From CBDCUE01 sp965222515 (GTDB lineage: Bacteria > Pseudomonadota > Alphaproteobacteria > Rickettsiales > JABIRX01): a stretch of 64,000 nt of DNA. Position numbers and translations under genes: made by a program. Shown here in pieces: positions 35,358-44,927 of the stretch; position 1 is the stretch's first letter, and each line of letters starts with the position of its first letter. The notes under the pieces were generated by a model. That model worked only from the letters and a program-made list of their open reading frames with translations, was not told the origin of the DNA and did no database searches. The stretch is taken from positions 58,960 through 122,959 of the forward strand of contig CBDCUE010000020.1 of assembly GCA_965222515.1 (NCBI GenBank). Reading direction: 5' to 3'.

Positions 35358-37541
35358 ATGCATACATTACCTCTTTCTAATAATCTACACAGCGAAGAAG
35401 TTGTCAAGCAACATGGCCTTTCTTTAGAGGAATATTACAAAATTTTTCAAATTCTTGGCAGAGAACCAAATTTTGTTGAATTGGGGATTTTCTCTGTTAT
35501 GTGGAGTGAGCATTGTTCTTATAAATCCACTCGCTTACATTTAAAAAAATTACATACAGAAGAAGAATGGGTTATTTGTGGTCCGGGAGAAAATGCAGGG
35601 ATTATAGATATTGGAGATAATGATGCTATTATTTTCAAAATGGAAAGCCATAATCATCCATCTTATATTGAACCATATCAAGGAGCTGCTACTGGAGTTG
35701 GCGGAATTCTACGAGATGTTTTTACTATGGGAGCAAGACCTATTGCTATTGCTGATTCTTTAAGATTTGGAGAAAAAAATCACAAAAAAACTAATCATCT
35801 TTTAAATGGAGTGATTTCTGGTATTTCTGGTTATGGAAATTGTGTTGGTGTGCCTAATGTTACAGGAGACACTATTTTTCATAAATCATATAATGATAAT
35901 ATCTTAGTTAATGCAATGTGTGTTGGGCATGTAAAAAAAGATAAAATATTTTATTCTGCTGCTTCTAAAGTAGGAGCAAAAGTAGTTTATGTTGGGGCAA
36001 AAACAGGAAGAGACGGTATCCATGGAGCAACTATGGCATCTCAAGAATTTACCGCAAGCTCAGAAGAAAAAAGGCCAACTGTGCAAGTAGGTGATCCTTT
36101 TAAAGAAAAACTATTGATCGAAGCTTGTTTAGAGCTAATGCAAAAAGACATTATCATAGCAATTCAAGATATGGGAGCAGCAGGACTTACTTCTTCTTCA
36201 TTAGAAATGGCGGACAAAGGAAATACAGGAATTACTTTAAATTTAGATTTAGTTCCTCAAAGAGAAAAAAATATGACCCCTTATGAAATGATGCTTTCTG
36301 AAAGTCAAGAAAGGATGCTAATTGTAATAAAACCTGAAAAAGAAGTAGTGGCTAGAGATATTTTTAGAAAATGGGATTTGGATTTTGCTATTATTGGAGA
36401 GATAACAAATAGCAAAAAACTTATCTTAACTCACCAAAAAAAAAATGTTGCTAACATTCCCATAACCCCTCTAGTTGAGGAAGCACCTATCTATAATAGA
36501 GAATGGGAAGATCCAATAATACCAGAAAAATATCTTTACCAAGAAACAGAATGTAATTTAAAAAAAGCTCTAATTGCCATTTTAACTTGTCCTGATGTTG
36601 CAAACAAAAAAAACATTTATGAACAATATGATTCTTTGGTGATGAATGACACTATCAAAAGTCATAATATTTCATCTGGGATAGTAAGAATATTTAACAC
36701 TAAAAAAGCAGTAGCAATTACTACTGATTGCACTCCAAGATATGTAGAAGTAAATCCATATATGGGAACAATACAGGCGGTAATAGAATCTTATCGTAAT
36801 TTGATAGTGCTTGGTGCAAAACCTCTTGCTATCACAAATTGTTTAAATTTTGGTAACCCAGAAAAACCAGAAATTATGGGACAAATTGTAAAATCAATAG
36901 AAGCTATCGCAGATTGTTCAAAAATTCTAAAATATCCAGTAATTTCAGGTAATGTTTCTCTTTATAATGAAACAAATGGAAAAGCAATACAACCCTGCCC
37001 TAATATTGGAGCTGTAGGTCTGATTAAAGATACTAGTATTATTGTCCCTAATTATTTGTCTTATGAAAAAGAAAATATTTTTATTATTGGAGAAACGGAG
37101 TCTGAGTTAGGAAGCTCTTTGTTTTTAAGAGAATATTTGGGGCAAGAAAAAGGTGATATGCCAAATATTGATATTAATAAAGAAATTGATAATTCTAGAT
37201 TTGCTACAAAATTACTACAAGAAAAATTAATAACTTCTATTAATGATGTTTCTGATGGAGGCTTACTTACTTTGCTAAGCAAAATGTCTTTTATTAAAAA
37301 TATTGGTTTTGACATAAATAATGTTCACAAAATACAATTATCTGATGCTGAATTTTATTTTTCAGAAACAAGTGGTAGATATGTAATAACTAGCAAAAAA
37401 TCAAAAGAGGTGCTAGAAATTGCTGAGCAATATGGCATCAAAATATTCAAAATAGGAAAAACAGTAAAAGATGTTATTTCTTTTTCAAATTATGAGATTA
37501 AGATAGAAGATTTAAAAAAGAAATTTGATGCTGTTATTTAA
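35358..37541 (+). CDS. purL: Phosphoribosylformylglycinamidine synthase subunit PurL
   Basis: Catalyses the ATP- and glutamine-dependent conversion of FGAR to FGAM, working with PurQ and PurS. At 727 residues it is the small PurL type found in alphaproteobacteria and Gram-positives, not the 1300-residue fused type. Motifs: MWSEHCSYKSTR near 52-63, FKMESHNHPSYIEPYQGAAT near 92-111, GVGGILRDVFTMGARP, and a second AIRS-like half with GNVSLYNET and SDGGLL. It ends 15 bp before tolB, so both may share a transcript. PurQ and PurS are not in the window. Confidence 0.95.
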   Translation: MHTLPLSNNLHSEEVVKQHGLSLEEYYKIFQILGREPNFVELGIFSVMWSEHCSYKSTRLHLKKLHTEEEWVICGPGENAGIIDIGDNDAIIFKMESHNHPSYIEPYQGAATGVGGILRDVFTMGARPIAIADSLRFGEKNHKKTNHLLNGVISGISGYGNCVGVPNVTGDTIFHKSYNDNILVNAMCVGHVKKDKIFYSAASKVGAKVVYVGAKTGRDGIHGATMASQEFTASSEEKRPTVQVGDPFKEKLLIEACLELMQKDIIIAIQDMGAAGLTSSSLEMADKGNTGITLNLDLVPQREKNMTPYEMMLSESQERMLIVIKPEKEVVARDIFRKWDLDFAIIGEITNSKKLILTHQKKNVANIPITPLVEEAPIYNREWEDPIIPEKYLYQETECNLKKALIAILTCPDVANKKNIYEQYDSLVMNDTIKSHNISSGIVRIFNTKKAVAITTDCTPRYVEVNPYMGTIQAVIESYRNLIVLGAKPLAITNCLNFGNPEKPEIMGQIVKSIEAIADCSKILKYPVISGNVSLYNETNGKAIQPCPNIGAVGLIKDTSIIVPNYLSYEKENIFIIGETESELGSSLFLREYLGQEKGDMPNIDINKEIDNSRFATKLLQEKLITSINDVSDGGLLTLLSKMSFIKNIGFDINNVHKIQLSDAEFYFSETSGRYVITSKKSKEVLEIAEQYGIKIFKIGKTVKDVISFSNYEIKIEDLKKKFDAVI

Positions 37542-37555
37542 TCTGTAAAAAAACC

Positions 37556-38923
37556 TTGAAAAATCTGTTATTTTTTCTAACCATATTATTATTTTCTAAC
37601 CTCTCTTTAGCTAAAGAAAACTTATATATTAAAGGAGGGAATAAATCTTTGATTGCAATTGCTCTTAATGATTTTCAATATCAAACGGAAGATAAACAAA
37701 AAAGATCCATAATAAAAAAAATAAAAAAATTAGTTAGGGCTCAATTAAATGACACTAATATTTTTAAAGTTCATAATTATAGAAGAAGCAAAGGTAGCAA
37801 ATTTATTCGTTCAGAAGGAATTATAAATTTATTTAGAAAACAAAGAATATTAGATTATATTAATGTTACTATATCTGATTATGACAAAAAACATAATTTA
37901 GCAGAGTTAAAAATTTTTGATTTAGATAACAGCAAATTATTATCAACAACTCGTTTTAAATATGTAAAAGGCAAATGGTGGAATTTATCAGCTATAATTT
38001 CTGATGTTATTTATCAACATTATACAGGAATTGAAGGATATATTAACACTAAATTAATTTTTGTTTCAGAAAGTGGTAGATTAAAAGACAGAAAAAAGAA
38101 AATATCTATTATGAACTTATATGGTAATGATCATAGATTTTTAACCAAAGGAAAAAACTTGGTGCTAAGCCCTAAATTATCAAACGATCTTAGTAAATTA
38201 GTTTTTATTACTTACAAGAACAAAATCCCTCAATTATTATTATATAATTTTAGAACAAGAAAATTAAAAAGAATTTTAAAGAGATTTGCAGGAAGTTTAT
38301 TTGCTCCAAGATTCTCTCCTGATGGGCAATCAATAATTTTATCTGCATCTTATAAAGGAAATAGTGATATATCTATTTATAATATAAAAACCAAAAAGCT
38401 AAAAAGACTAACCCATAATTATGCCATTGATACCTCACCTGATATCTCACCTGATGGAAAAACCGTTGTTTTTAGTTCTGATAGATTAGGAAAACAAGAT
38501 TTATATCTTATGAATATTAACGGTAGTAATCTCAAAAGAGTAAATATAGGATCAGGTTCTTATGCTACCCCAGTATGGTCCCCAGACAGCAAATATATTG
38601 CTTTTACTAGAATCAAAAACAATATATTTTCTATCGGAGTACTTAATATAAAAAAGCTTACCTCTAAAATATTAACCTCATCTTATAAAGACGAATCTCC
38701 TAGCTGGGCTAAAAACAGTAAATTTCTTATATTTACTAGAAGAGAAAAAGCCACCAAAACTCAAAAGAAAGATATTTCTAAATTGTATTTAATAAATCTA
38801 AATGGTAAAGTTGTTACCAAGATAAAAACTCCATCGGATGCATCAGAACCATATTGGTCAACTAGCAACAACAATAATATATTAACACATACTTCTTATA
38901 ATAATTATGAATATTTTAAGTAA
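37556..38923 (+). CDS. tolB: Tol-Pal system beta-propeller protein TolB
   Basis: Periplasmic part of the Tol-Pal system that links the inner and outer membranes during division. The protein is 455 residues from a TTG start, which is the only one giving a full signal peptide (MKNLLFFLTILLFSNLSLAK, cleavage after SLA). An N-terminal alpha/beta domain spans about 25-165; the six-blade WD40-like propeller follows with repeated FSPDG/ISPDGKTVVFSSDR and TPVWSPDSKYIAFTR motifs. It overlaps mlaE by 17 bp. tolQ, tolR, tolA and pal are not adjacent, which is unusual. Confidence 0.9.
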   Translation: MKNLLFFLTILLFSNLSLAKENLYIKGGNKSLIAIALNDFQYQTEDKQKRSIIKKIKKLVRAQLNDTNIFKVHNYRRSKGSKFIRSEGIINLFRKQRILDYINVTISDYDKKHNLAELKIFDLDNSKLLSTTRFKYVKGKWWNLSAIISDVIYQHYTGIEGYINTKLIFVSESGRLKDRKKKISIMNLYGNDHRFLTKGKNLVLSPKLSNDLSKLVFITYKNKIPQLLLYNFRTRKLKRILKRFAGSLFAPRFSPDGQSIILSASYKGNSDISIYNIKTKKLKRLTHNYAIDTSPDISPDGKTVVFSSDRLGKQDLYLMNINGSNLKRVNIGSGSYATPVWSPDSKYIAFTRIKNNIFSIGVLNIKKLTSKILTSSYKDESPSWAKNSKFLIFTRREKATKTQKKDISKLYLINLNGKVVTKIKTPSDASEPYWSTSNNNNILTHTSYNNYEYFK

Positions 38924-39701
38924 AAAATTATTTATTGTTCAAAAAATAGGAAGCAAATTTTTAAATTTGTGCTGCTCCACAGGTAGGGTTACTATATTTT
39001 CCAAGAAAATAATTAAAAACATACTAACTCCACCCTATTACCCTAAAGAAATTCTAGATAATTTTATTAATATTGGCTTTTATTCTTTGCCAGTTGTTGC
39101 TTTAACTGCAATTTTCACAGGAGCAGTGCTTGCTTTACAAACTCACACAGGATTTTCAAGATTTAATGCAGAAAGTACAGTTGCCATAGTGGTAGTTTTA
39201 TCAATAACTAGAGAATTAGGTCCAGTTTTAGCAGGTTTAATGGTTGCAGGAAGAATTGGTTCATCCATTGCAGCAGAAATTTCTACTATGAGAGTAACAG
39301 AGCAAATTGATGCTTTAGAAACCTTATCTATCAATCCATATTCTTATTTAATTGCTCCAAAAGTTATTGCTTGTATGGTATCTCTACCTTTATTAGTATT
39401 GGTTGCAGATATTATTGGAGTATTGGGAGGCTACTTAACAGCTAACATTATTTTAGATTTTAGTTCAGTAGCATATTTAAAAAACACTGTAGATTTTGTA
39501 GAATTAAAAGACATTTTATCAGGTGTTTACAAAGCTACTTGTTTTGGTTTTATTATCGCTCTTATGGGATGTTATCATGGTTATTATTCTAATTTAGGTG
39601 CGAGAGGAGTTGGAAGAGCAACAACAATTGCTGTGGTAAGCAGTTCCATCTTAATACTCTTATCTAATTATGCATTAACTCAATTTCTATTTACTAAATA
39701 A
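38907..39701 (+). CDS. mlaE: Lipid-transport ABC permease MlaE
   Basis: Permease of the Mla phospholipid transporter in the inner membrane. The 264-residue protein has about six hydrophobic segments and the family motifs LTAIFTGAVLALQT, ITRELGPVLAGLMVAGRIGS and SSIAAEISTMRVTEQIDALE. Its ATG at 38907 lies inside the end of tolB and its stop overlaps the mlaF ATG by one base, so tolB-mlaE-mlaF are translationally coupled. The substrate-binding mlaD that often follows is absent here. Confidence 0.92.
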   Translation: MNILSKKLFIVQKIGSKFLNLCCSTGRVTIFSKKIIKNILTPPYYPKEILDNFINIGFYSLPVVALTAIFTGAVLALQTHTGFSRFNAESTVAIVVVLSITRELGPVLAGLMVAGRIGSSIAAEISTMRVTEQIDALETLSINPYSYLIAPKVIACMVSLPLLVLVADIIGVLGGYLTANIILDFSSVAYLKNTVDFVELKDILSGVYKATCFGFIIALMGCYHGYYSNLGARGVGRATTIAVVSSSILILLSNYALTQFLFTK

Positions 39702-40441
39702 TGTCTCAAAAAAAAATTATTATAAAAGACTTAAAAAAATCTTTTAATGGTAAAAAAATCTTAAATGGTGTTAATATTGAAATTGAGCAGGGAGAATGTT
39801 TTGTAATTATTGGTGGTTCTGGCTGTGGTAAATCAGTATTAATAAAAAACATTGCTCAATTAATGACTCCTGATTCAGGAGAAGTTTTAATAGATAACAA
39901 AAATATATTTACAGCAAAAAATAGGGATAAAAAAGCATATATTGATGATATTGGTTATTTATTTCAAGGGGGGGCTTTGTTTGATAGTTTTAATATTTGG
40001 CAAAATGTTGCTTTTAAGCTATTACAGAAAAAAGAATTTTCTTATGATGTAATCAAAAAAAAAGCTATCGCCACCTTAAAAGATGTGGGTTTAGGAGCTA
40101 GAATAGCAAACTTATATCCTTCAGAATTATCTGGTGGAATGTTAAAAAGAGCATCATTAGCAAGAGCAGTGATTGCTAAGCCAAAAATTATTTTTTTTGA
40201 CGAGCCAACAACTGGTTTAGATCCTATTATGGCAGAAGTTATTGATGATTTAATTTATAAATATGCAAAAGAATTAGGAGCAACAACTATTACCATAACT
40301 CACGATATGACTACAGTGCAAAAAATATCAGATAAAATAGCAATGTTAAAAGATGGAAAAATTTCTTGGTATGGCACTAACAAACAATTAAAAACCACAA
40401 AAGACCCAGATATTTTAAAATTTTTGACTAGAAAAATTTAA
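39701..40441 (+). CDS. mlaF: Lipid-transport ATP-binding protein MlaF
   Basis: ATPase partner of MlaE. The 246 residues show Walker A GGSGCGKSV near 38-46, the ABC signature LSGGMLKRASLARA near 146-160, Walker B IIFFDEPTTGLDP near 166-178 and the switch histidine in THDM. The LSGGM (instead of LSGGQ) form is typical of Mla ATPases. It follows mlaE with a one-base overlap and precedes a thioredoxin-like gene by 9 bp. Confidence 0.93.
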   Translation: MSQKKIIIKDLKKSFNGKKILNGVNIEIEQGECFVIIGGSGCGKSVLIKNIAQLMTPDSGEVLIDNKNIFTAKNRDKKAYIDDIGYLFQGGALFDSFNIWQNVAFKLLQKKEFSYDVIKKKAIATLKDVGLGARIANLYPSELSGGMLKRASLARAVIAKPKIIFFDEPTTGLDPIMAEVIDDLIYKYAKELGATTITITHDMTTVQKISDKIAMLKDGKISWYGTNKQLKTTKDPDILKFLTRKI

Positions 40442-40450
40442 TAATAAAAG

Positions 40451-40945
40451 ATGCTTAAGAAAATTTTATATATCATAGCAATTATAATTTCTATAATGGC
40501 AATAATTTTCTATGATTTTTATCAAAATCCAAAAGAAATTACAAAAAAAAAAGTAGAAAACTTTTCTATAGAGTCCTTGTTTGCTAAAAAGATTTTTTTT
40601 TTGAATGATATAAAAGAAGAAACAATAATTTTAAGTTTTTGGGCTAGCTGGTGTGCTCCTTGTAAAAAAGAATTACCTATTTTACTATCTCTTATAAAAG
40701 AGAAAAAAGGGAAAATAGCATTAGTTACTATTTCTATTGATGAGAACAAAAAAAATGCTAAAAAATTATTAAAAAGATTAAATATTAATATTGAAAAAAA
40801 TATAGCACATAGCTATTGGGGGTTTGATCAAGACAAAAAAATTTCTTTAGAATTATTCAACATCAGCCAAATTCCTAAAATTATTATCCTTGATAAAAAC
40901 AGATTTATTATTAAAAAAACAATTGAAGATTTAAACAGCCTCTAA
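40451..40945 (+). CDS. TlpA/ResA-type membrane-anchored thioredoxin
   Basis: A 164-residue protein with one N-terminal membrane helix (about residues 4-22) and a periplasmic thioredoxin domain carrying ILSFWASWCAPCKKELPILL; the active site is WCAPC. The cis-proline is in QIPKIIIL. Relatives reduce apocytochromes c or copper-site cysteines of cytochrome oxidase; which one cannot be told here. It is the last gene of the purL-to-mlaF run and its 3' end overlaps the end of atpC on the other strand by 15 bp. Confidence 0.8.
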   Translation: MLKKILYIIAIIISIMAIIFYDFYQNPKEITKKKVENFSIESLFAKKIFFLNDIKEETIILSFWASWCAPCKKELPILLSLIKEKKGKIALVTISIDENKKNAKKLLKRLNINIEKNIAHSYWGFDQDKKISLELFNISQIPKIIILDKNRFIIKKTIEDLNSL

Positions 40946-41188
40946 AGAATCAACTAATATTCTACATATATCATCTTTTACCTCACAAATTCCGTCCGAA
41001 ATAGCTATTTCCTCTGTCAACTTATCTTGTTTATATAGTTTTAGCGTCCCAGAAGATTGTAATTTAACTAATATTGGAATATGACCAGCTAAAATTCCCA
41101 TCTCTCCCTCTTGAGCAGGTATCACTATCATATCAGCCTGAATTTCTTTCTCCATTTTGTTTGGAGTAATAATTTGTAAATCAACCAT
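40931..41188 (-). CDS. atpC: F1-ATPase epsilon subunit, short form
   Basis: Only 85 residues. The N-terminal beta-sandwich is complete (LQIITPNKMEKEIQADMIVI, EGEMGILAGHIPILVKLQSS, ISDGICEVKDDICRILVDSL), but the two-helix C-terminal domain, present in the usual 130-140-residue epsilon and able to inhibit ATP hydrolysis, is absent. The stop lies 15 bp inside the end of the convergent thioredoxin gene, so loss of the domain may go with this overlap. A 300-bp palindromic element separates it from atpD, from which it is normally only a few bases away. Confidence 0.88.
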   Translation of the reverse strand: MVDLQIITPNKMEKEIQADMIVIPAQEGEMGILAGHIPILVKLQSSGTLKLYKQDKLTEEIAISDGICEVKDDICRILVDSLEAV

Positions 41189-41259
41189 TGTTTTTATTTT
41201 TTTTAAGTTAAGCTAGTTATTCACAGCTTTGTTATCAATAACTTTAAATTTAAAAAAAG

Positions 41260-41556
41260 CTCAGAGTAATAGCTCCCCCCTTGAGGGGAAACCAAAATCA
41301 TATAGTGATTTTGGTGGGGGGTCCCTTTGCATAGCAAAGGAAAGCAAAGAACTCGGGATTAACTACTCCTTCCTTCCAGGGCTTGTGTAGCAAAAACAGT
41401 GTTTTTAGAAAACAACTCTGAAAAACATTATTCCTACGAAAGCAGGAAGTAAACACGAATTGCAGTTTTATTAGGACTTTTCTTCACAAAGTAGCCCCCC
41501 ACCAAAACCACTTCGTGGTTTTGGCTCCCCCTCAAGGGGGAAGCTATTACTCAGCG
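41260..41556. repeat. Large inverted-repeat element, family C, inside the atpD-atpC operon
   Basis: Arms of about 70 bases (41260-41330 and 41486-41556) are inverted copies with a few mismatches, starting with AGTAATAGCT next to a CCCCCCTT run. Each arm itself contains a hairpin (CCAAAATCATATAGTGATTTTGG-like and CCAAAACCACTTCGTGG-like). The 150-base centre has no gene. GC-rich compared with the surroundings. It occupies nearly the whole 382-bp gap between atpD and atpC and would form a strong hairpin in their transcript. I saw no second copy in the window. Confidence 0.85.
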
Positions 41557-41570
41557 CATTTTTCTACTTG

Positions 41571-42989
41571 CTAAGCAGCTGTTTTTAGTTTTTGAGCTTT
41601 TTCTATTACATCTTCTATTGAACCTACCATATAAAATGCAGATTCAGGAAGATCGTCGTATTTTCCTTCACAAATTTCTTTAAAACCTTTCACAGTATCT
41701 TCAATAGAAACTAACTTTCCTGGAAAACCAGTAAATACTTCAGCAACATGAAAAGGTTGTGATAAGAATTTTTGAATTTTTCTTGCTCTATTTACTGTTA
41801 ATTTATCTTCTTCAGATAATTCATCCATACCTAAAATAGCAATAATATCTTGTAAAGATTTATAAGTTTGCAAAATTTGTTGCACTTGTCTTGCAGTATT
41901 ATAATGTTCTTCTCCAATAATTCTAGCATCTAATATTTGTGATGTAGAATCTAATGGATCTACTGCTGGATAAATACCTAATTCAGCAATTTGTCTTGAT
42001 AATACTGTTGTTGCATCCAAATGGGCAAAAGAAGTTGCAGGAGCTGGATCGGTTAAATCATCCGCTGGCACATATACAGCTTGTACAGAAGTAATTGAGC
42101 CATTTTTAGTTGAAGTAATTCTTTCCTGCATTTCTCCCATATCTGTTGCCAAAGTTGGTTGATAACCTACTGCCGATGGAATTCTTCCAAGTAAAGCTGA
42201 CACTTCACTTCCTGCTTGAGTAAATCTAAAAATATTATCTACAAAAAACAAAACATCCTGCCCACCCATATCTCTAAATTTTTCAGCTAAAGTAAGACCT
42301 GTTAAAGCTACTCTTGCTCTTGCTCCTGGAGGCTCATTCATTTGCCCATAAATAAGGGCTGCTTTTGATTTTGACAAATCATCTAAATTAATTACTCCAG
42401 AATCTATCATTTCGTGATATAAGTCATTTCCTTCTCTTGTTCTCTCCCCTACTCCAGCAAATACTGAATATCCACCATGAGATTGAGCAACATTATTGAT
42501 TAATTCCATAATTAAAACGGTTTTTCCAACTCCTGCACCACCAAACAAACCTACTTTTCCTCCTTTGGCATAAGGAGCCAACAAATCTATTACCTTTATT
42601 CCTGTAATTAAAATTTCTGATTTTGTAGACTGTTCAGCAAAACTTGGAGCTTCTCTGTGAATTGGTAGAAATTCTTTGGAGTTTATATCTCCTTTTTCAT
42701 CAATTGGCTCACCCACAACATTGATAATTCTTCCCAAAGTTGCTTCTCCTACTGGAACTGTGATTGGTTTTCCAGTATCTGTTACCTCTAAACCTCTTTT
42801 TAAACCTTCTGTTGAATCCATCGCTATGGTTCTAACAGTTTTTTCTCCTAGATGTTGAGCAACTTCTAAAATAATTCTTTTTTTGCCATTAGATACTTCT
42901 AAGGCATTTAAAATAGCAGGAAGTTTGCCCTCTAAAAACTCTACATCTATTACTGCAGAGATGATTTTTTTGATTTTTCCTTGAGACAT
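41571..42989 (-). CDS. atpD: F1-ATPase beta subunit
   Basis: Catalytic subunit of F1. The 472 residues include P-loop GGAGVGKTVLIMELINN, catalytic GERTREGNDLYHEM (Glu and Arg), and LFFVDNIFRFTQAGSEVSAL with the Walker B aspartate; the DELSEED loop reads MDELSEEDK. It heads the atpD-atpC pair, 35 kb away from atpHAG in this window. No sign of decay. Confidence 0.97.
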   Translation of the reverse strand: MSQGKIKKIISAVIDVEFLEGKLPAILNALEVSNGKKRIILEVAQHLGEKTVRTIAMDSTEGLKRGLEVTDTGKPITVPVGEATLGRIINVVGEPIDEKGDINSKEFLPIHREAPSFAEQSTKSEILITGIKVIDLLAPYAKGGKVGLFGGAGVGKTVLIMELINNVAQSHGGYSVFAGVGERTREGNDLYHEMIDSGVINLDDLSKSKAALIYGQMNEPPGARARVALTGLTLAEKFRDMGGQDVLFFVDNIFRFTQAGSEVSALLGRIPSAVGYQPTLATDMGEMQERITSTKNGSITSVQAVYVPADDLTDPAPATSFAHLDATTVLSRQIAELGIYPAVDPLDSTSQILDARIIGEEHYNTARQVQQILQTYKSLQDIIAILGMDELSEEDKLTVNRARKIQKFLSQPFHVAEVFTGFPGKLVSIEDTVKGFKEICEGKYDDLPESAFYMVGSIEDVIEKAQKLKTAA

Positions 42990-43096
42990 TGTATGTTTTA
43001 TAAAAAAATAAAGATTAATTAAAATCTAATCTAATATAAAACTCTTTTATTTTCAAGAATTATAACTTAGTTTTAAAAAAGTTTTTTTCTAACTGG

Positions 43097-43882
43097 CTAA
43101 AAATTATAATTAAAACACCCCTGAGTATCTTTATTTATTGCCTTACCTCTACTTTCATTATCTCCAACTAGCGATGTGTTTATTAGAGATGTGTTTTTTT
43201 CTTTCATAGGTGGAAATATTTCCCTCTCCTCTCCTATAATTTTTTGCAATTCTTGAACCTCACCAATACCAACTTCTTTATTTTTTTCTTTATTCTTTTC
43301 ATCATTTTTCATATCTAAATAAGATATAACACCATAAACAATAATAGCAATTAATATTGCAACTGCTATTGCAACAAATATAGAAAGAGCTGTTGATGCA
43401 AGAACATTTGGAACCATAGTAGTAACTATACTAGCAGGTTCTATCACAGGAGGAGTAAATATACCAGGAGCAAATGTAGTTATACCATTTGTTGTAGTAC
43501 TAATTCCAGGAGTATAAAATCCAGGACTAGTAACAACAGCTTCAGTAGCTGTAGTAACAGCATCACTTACTGAAAACCAGCCCAAAGCATTATTAGCTAC
43601 AAAAGTCCCAGCTCCAGCTACAGCACCTAATGCACCACCAGCAGCTATTTTTTCTGATGTTGTAATATTGTCATTTGTTTTTTTATTTTTTACATTCTTA
43701 ATCGCTTCTTGCAACTCTTCCATTTTTCTTATATCGTCTTTACTTATCTTACCAGAATTACGCAATACTTCAATTTTCCTTAATAAGGCATCATTATTAT
43801 ATAGATTTATGCTACCATTTTTATATAAAGATTTAATCTTTTCTAATTCATTGTGAATGTCTATTTTTTCTTGTTCTTCCAT
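43097..43882 (-). CDS. Hypothetical membrane protein with coiled N-terminus
   Basis: A 261-residue protein of no recognised family. Residues 1-75 are charged and probably helical or coiled (KIDIHNELEKIKSLYKNGSI). Residues about 82-105 form a Gly/Ala-rich hydrophobic stretch (AAGGALGAVAGAGTFVANNA), residues 105-165 are Thr/Pro/Val-rich without charge, and residues 165-195 form a strong membrane helix (LSIFVAIAVAILIAIIVYGV). A charged tail follows. The design, a coil plus a glycine-rich membrane stretch, resembles the broken gene at 32661-34613. It could be a host-membrane effector; this is inference. Adjacent gaps hold nothing clear. Confidence 0.5.
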   Translation of the reverse strand: MEEQEKIDIHNELEKIKSLYKNGSINLYNNDALLRKIEVLRNSGKISKDDIRKMEELQEAIKNVKNKKTNDNITTSEKIAAGGALGAVAGAGTFVANNALGWFSVSDAVTTATEAVVTSPGFYTPGISTTTNGITTFAPGIFTPPVIEPASIVTTMVPNVLASTALSIFVAIAVAILIAIIVYGVISYLDMKNDEKNKEKNKEVGIGEVQELQKIIGEEREIFPPMKEKNTSLINTSLVGDNESRGKAINKDTQGCFNYNF

Positions 43883-43979
43883 AAAATCACTTTAATTATG
43901 TTTTTAAAGAACCATTATAACATAATTTTAGACCTTTGTCAAACTAACCAAGCATTTTACATCAATTTTAGCAATAATC

Positions 43980-44927
43980 TTAAAAAAAATGCTTAAAACC
44001 TCCACTTTTATTATAATCAGAACAATTTCTAGATATTATTTTTAGTTGCTTACCCAAAATAACAACACCTATTAAAGTAATAATTAAATTTTTTTGCTTC
44101 ATTTCTTGAAAAATATCTTTTCTATGTTTTTTATCTGCTGTAAAAATCACCTGATAATCATCTCCTGAATTATAAATCTCATTTCTAAATTTTGGATATT
44201 TTTTTAAAAATTTTTTAGCTTCTGGCGATAATTTTATTTTATCTAAATCAATTTCTGCTCCAATATCTGAACTTTTTAAGATATGCTCTAAATCTTGAAT
44301 AAAGCCATCCGAAACATCAATAGAAGCAGATCCGTATTTTTGCAACATCTCAATCATTGCCAAATCTGGTTTAGGTAAATGATATTTTTCTTCTAAATAC
44401 TTATTTTTTTCTAATTTTTCTTCTAAAACCATCCTTCCTAAAAAACTATCTCCAATATATCCAGAACACCAAATATCCTGTCCTTTTTTAGCCTCACTTC
44501 TTTTAATAATTTTTTTTTCGAATGAAGCAAAAATTGTAGCAGAGATCACCAAGCTATCATCTTTACTTGTGGTAGTATCCCCTCCTAATAGAAATATTTT
44601 GTATTTTTTTTGAATTTTTTTCAATCCCAAAGCAAATTCTTTTAACCATTTTTCATTAGTGTTTTTTTTAGGTAAAGTAAGATTTAAGCTGTAATATTTA
44701 GGACAGCAACCTTTAGCAATAACATCTGAAATATTACAAAGCAATAATTTTTGAGCAATCAAATCAGATGAGATATTTTCAAAAAAATGAACTCTTTCAA
44801 CAATAGTATCAGTTGAGAAAACCATATTTTCTTTAGGCAACATAGCCACATCATCTTCCAAACCAAAAGAAAGTTCTTCAAAACTTAAAGGCTTTAGATG
44901 TTTTTTTATAAAATCAAATTCATCCAT
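43980..44927 (-). CDS. thiL: Thiamine-monophosphate kinase
   Basis: Phosphorylates thiamine monophosphate to the active diphosphate. The 315-residue protein has the AIRS-like fold motifs GLEDDVAMLP near 22-31, FSTDTIVERVHF near 37-48, GGDTTTSKDDSLVISAT near 114-130 and SIDVSDGFIQDLEHI near 203-217, and GDDYQVIF near the end, which hold the Mg2+ and nucleotide-binding acids. In many proteobacteria thiL is next to ribH-nusB, but here that pair is 8 kb away. Kept thiL would let the cell use TMP made or imported. Confidence 0.9.
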   Translation of the reverse strand: MDEFDFIKKHLKPLSFEELSFGLEDDVAMLPKENMVFSTDTIVERVHFFENISSDLIAQKLLLCNISDVIAKGCCPKYYSLNLTLPKKNTNEKWLKEFALGLKKIQKKYKIFLLGGDTTTSKDDSLVISATIFASFEKKIIKRSEAKKGQDIWCSGYIGDSFLGRMVLEEKLEKNKYLEEKYHLPKPDLAMIEMLQKYGSASIDVSDGFIQDLEHILKSSDIGAEIDLDKIKLSPEAKKFLKKYPKFRNEIYNSGDDYQVIFTADKKHRKDIFQEMKQKNLIITLIGVVILGKQLKIISRNCSDYNKSGGFKHFF

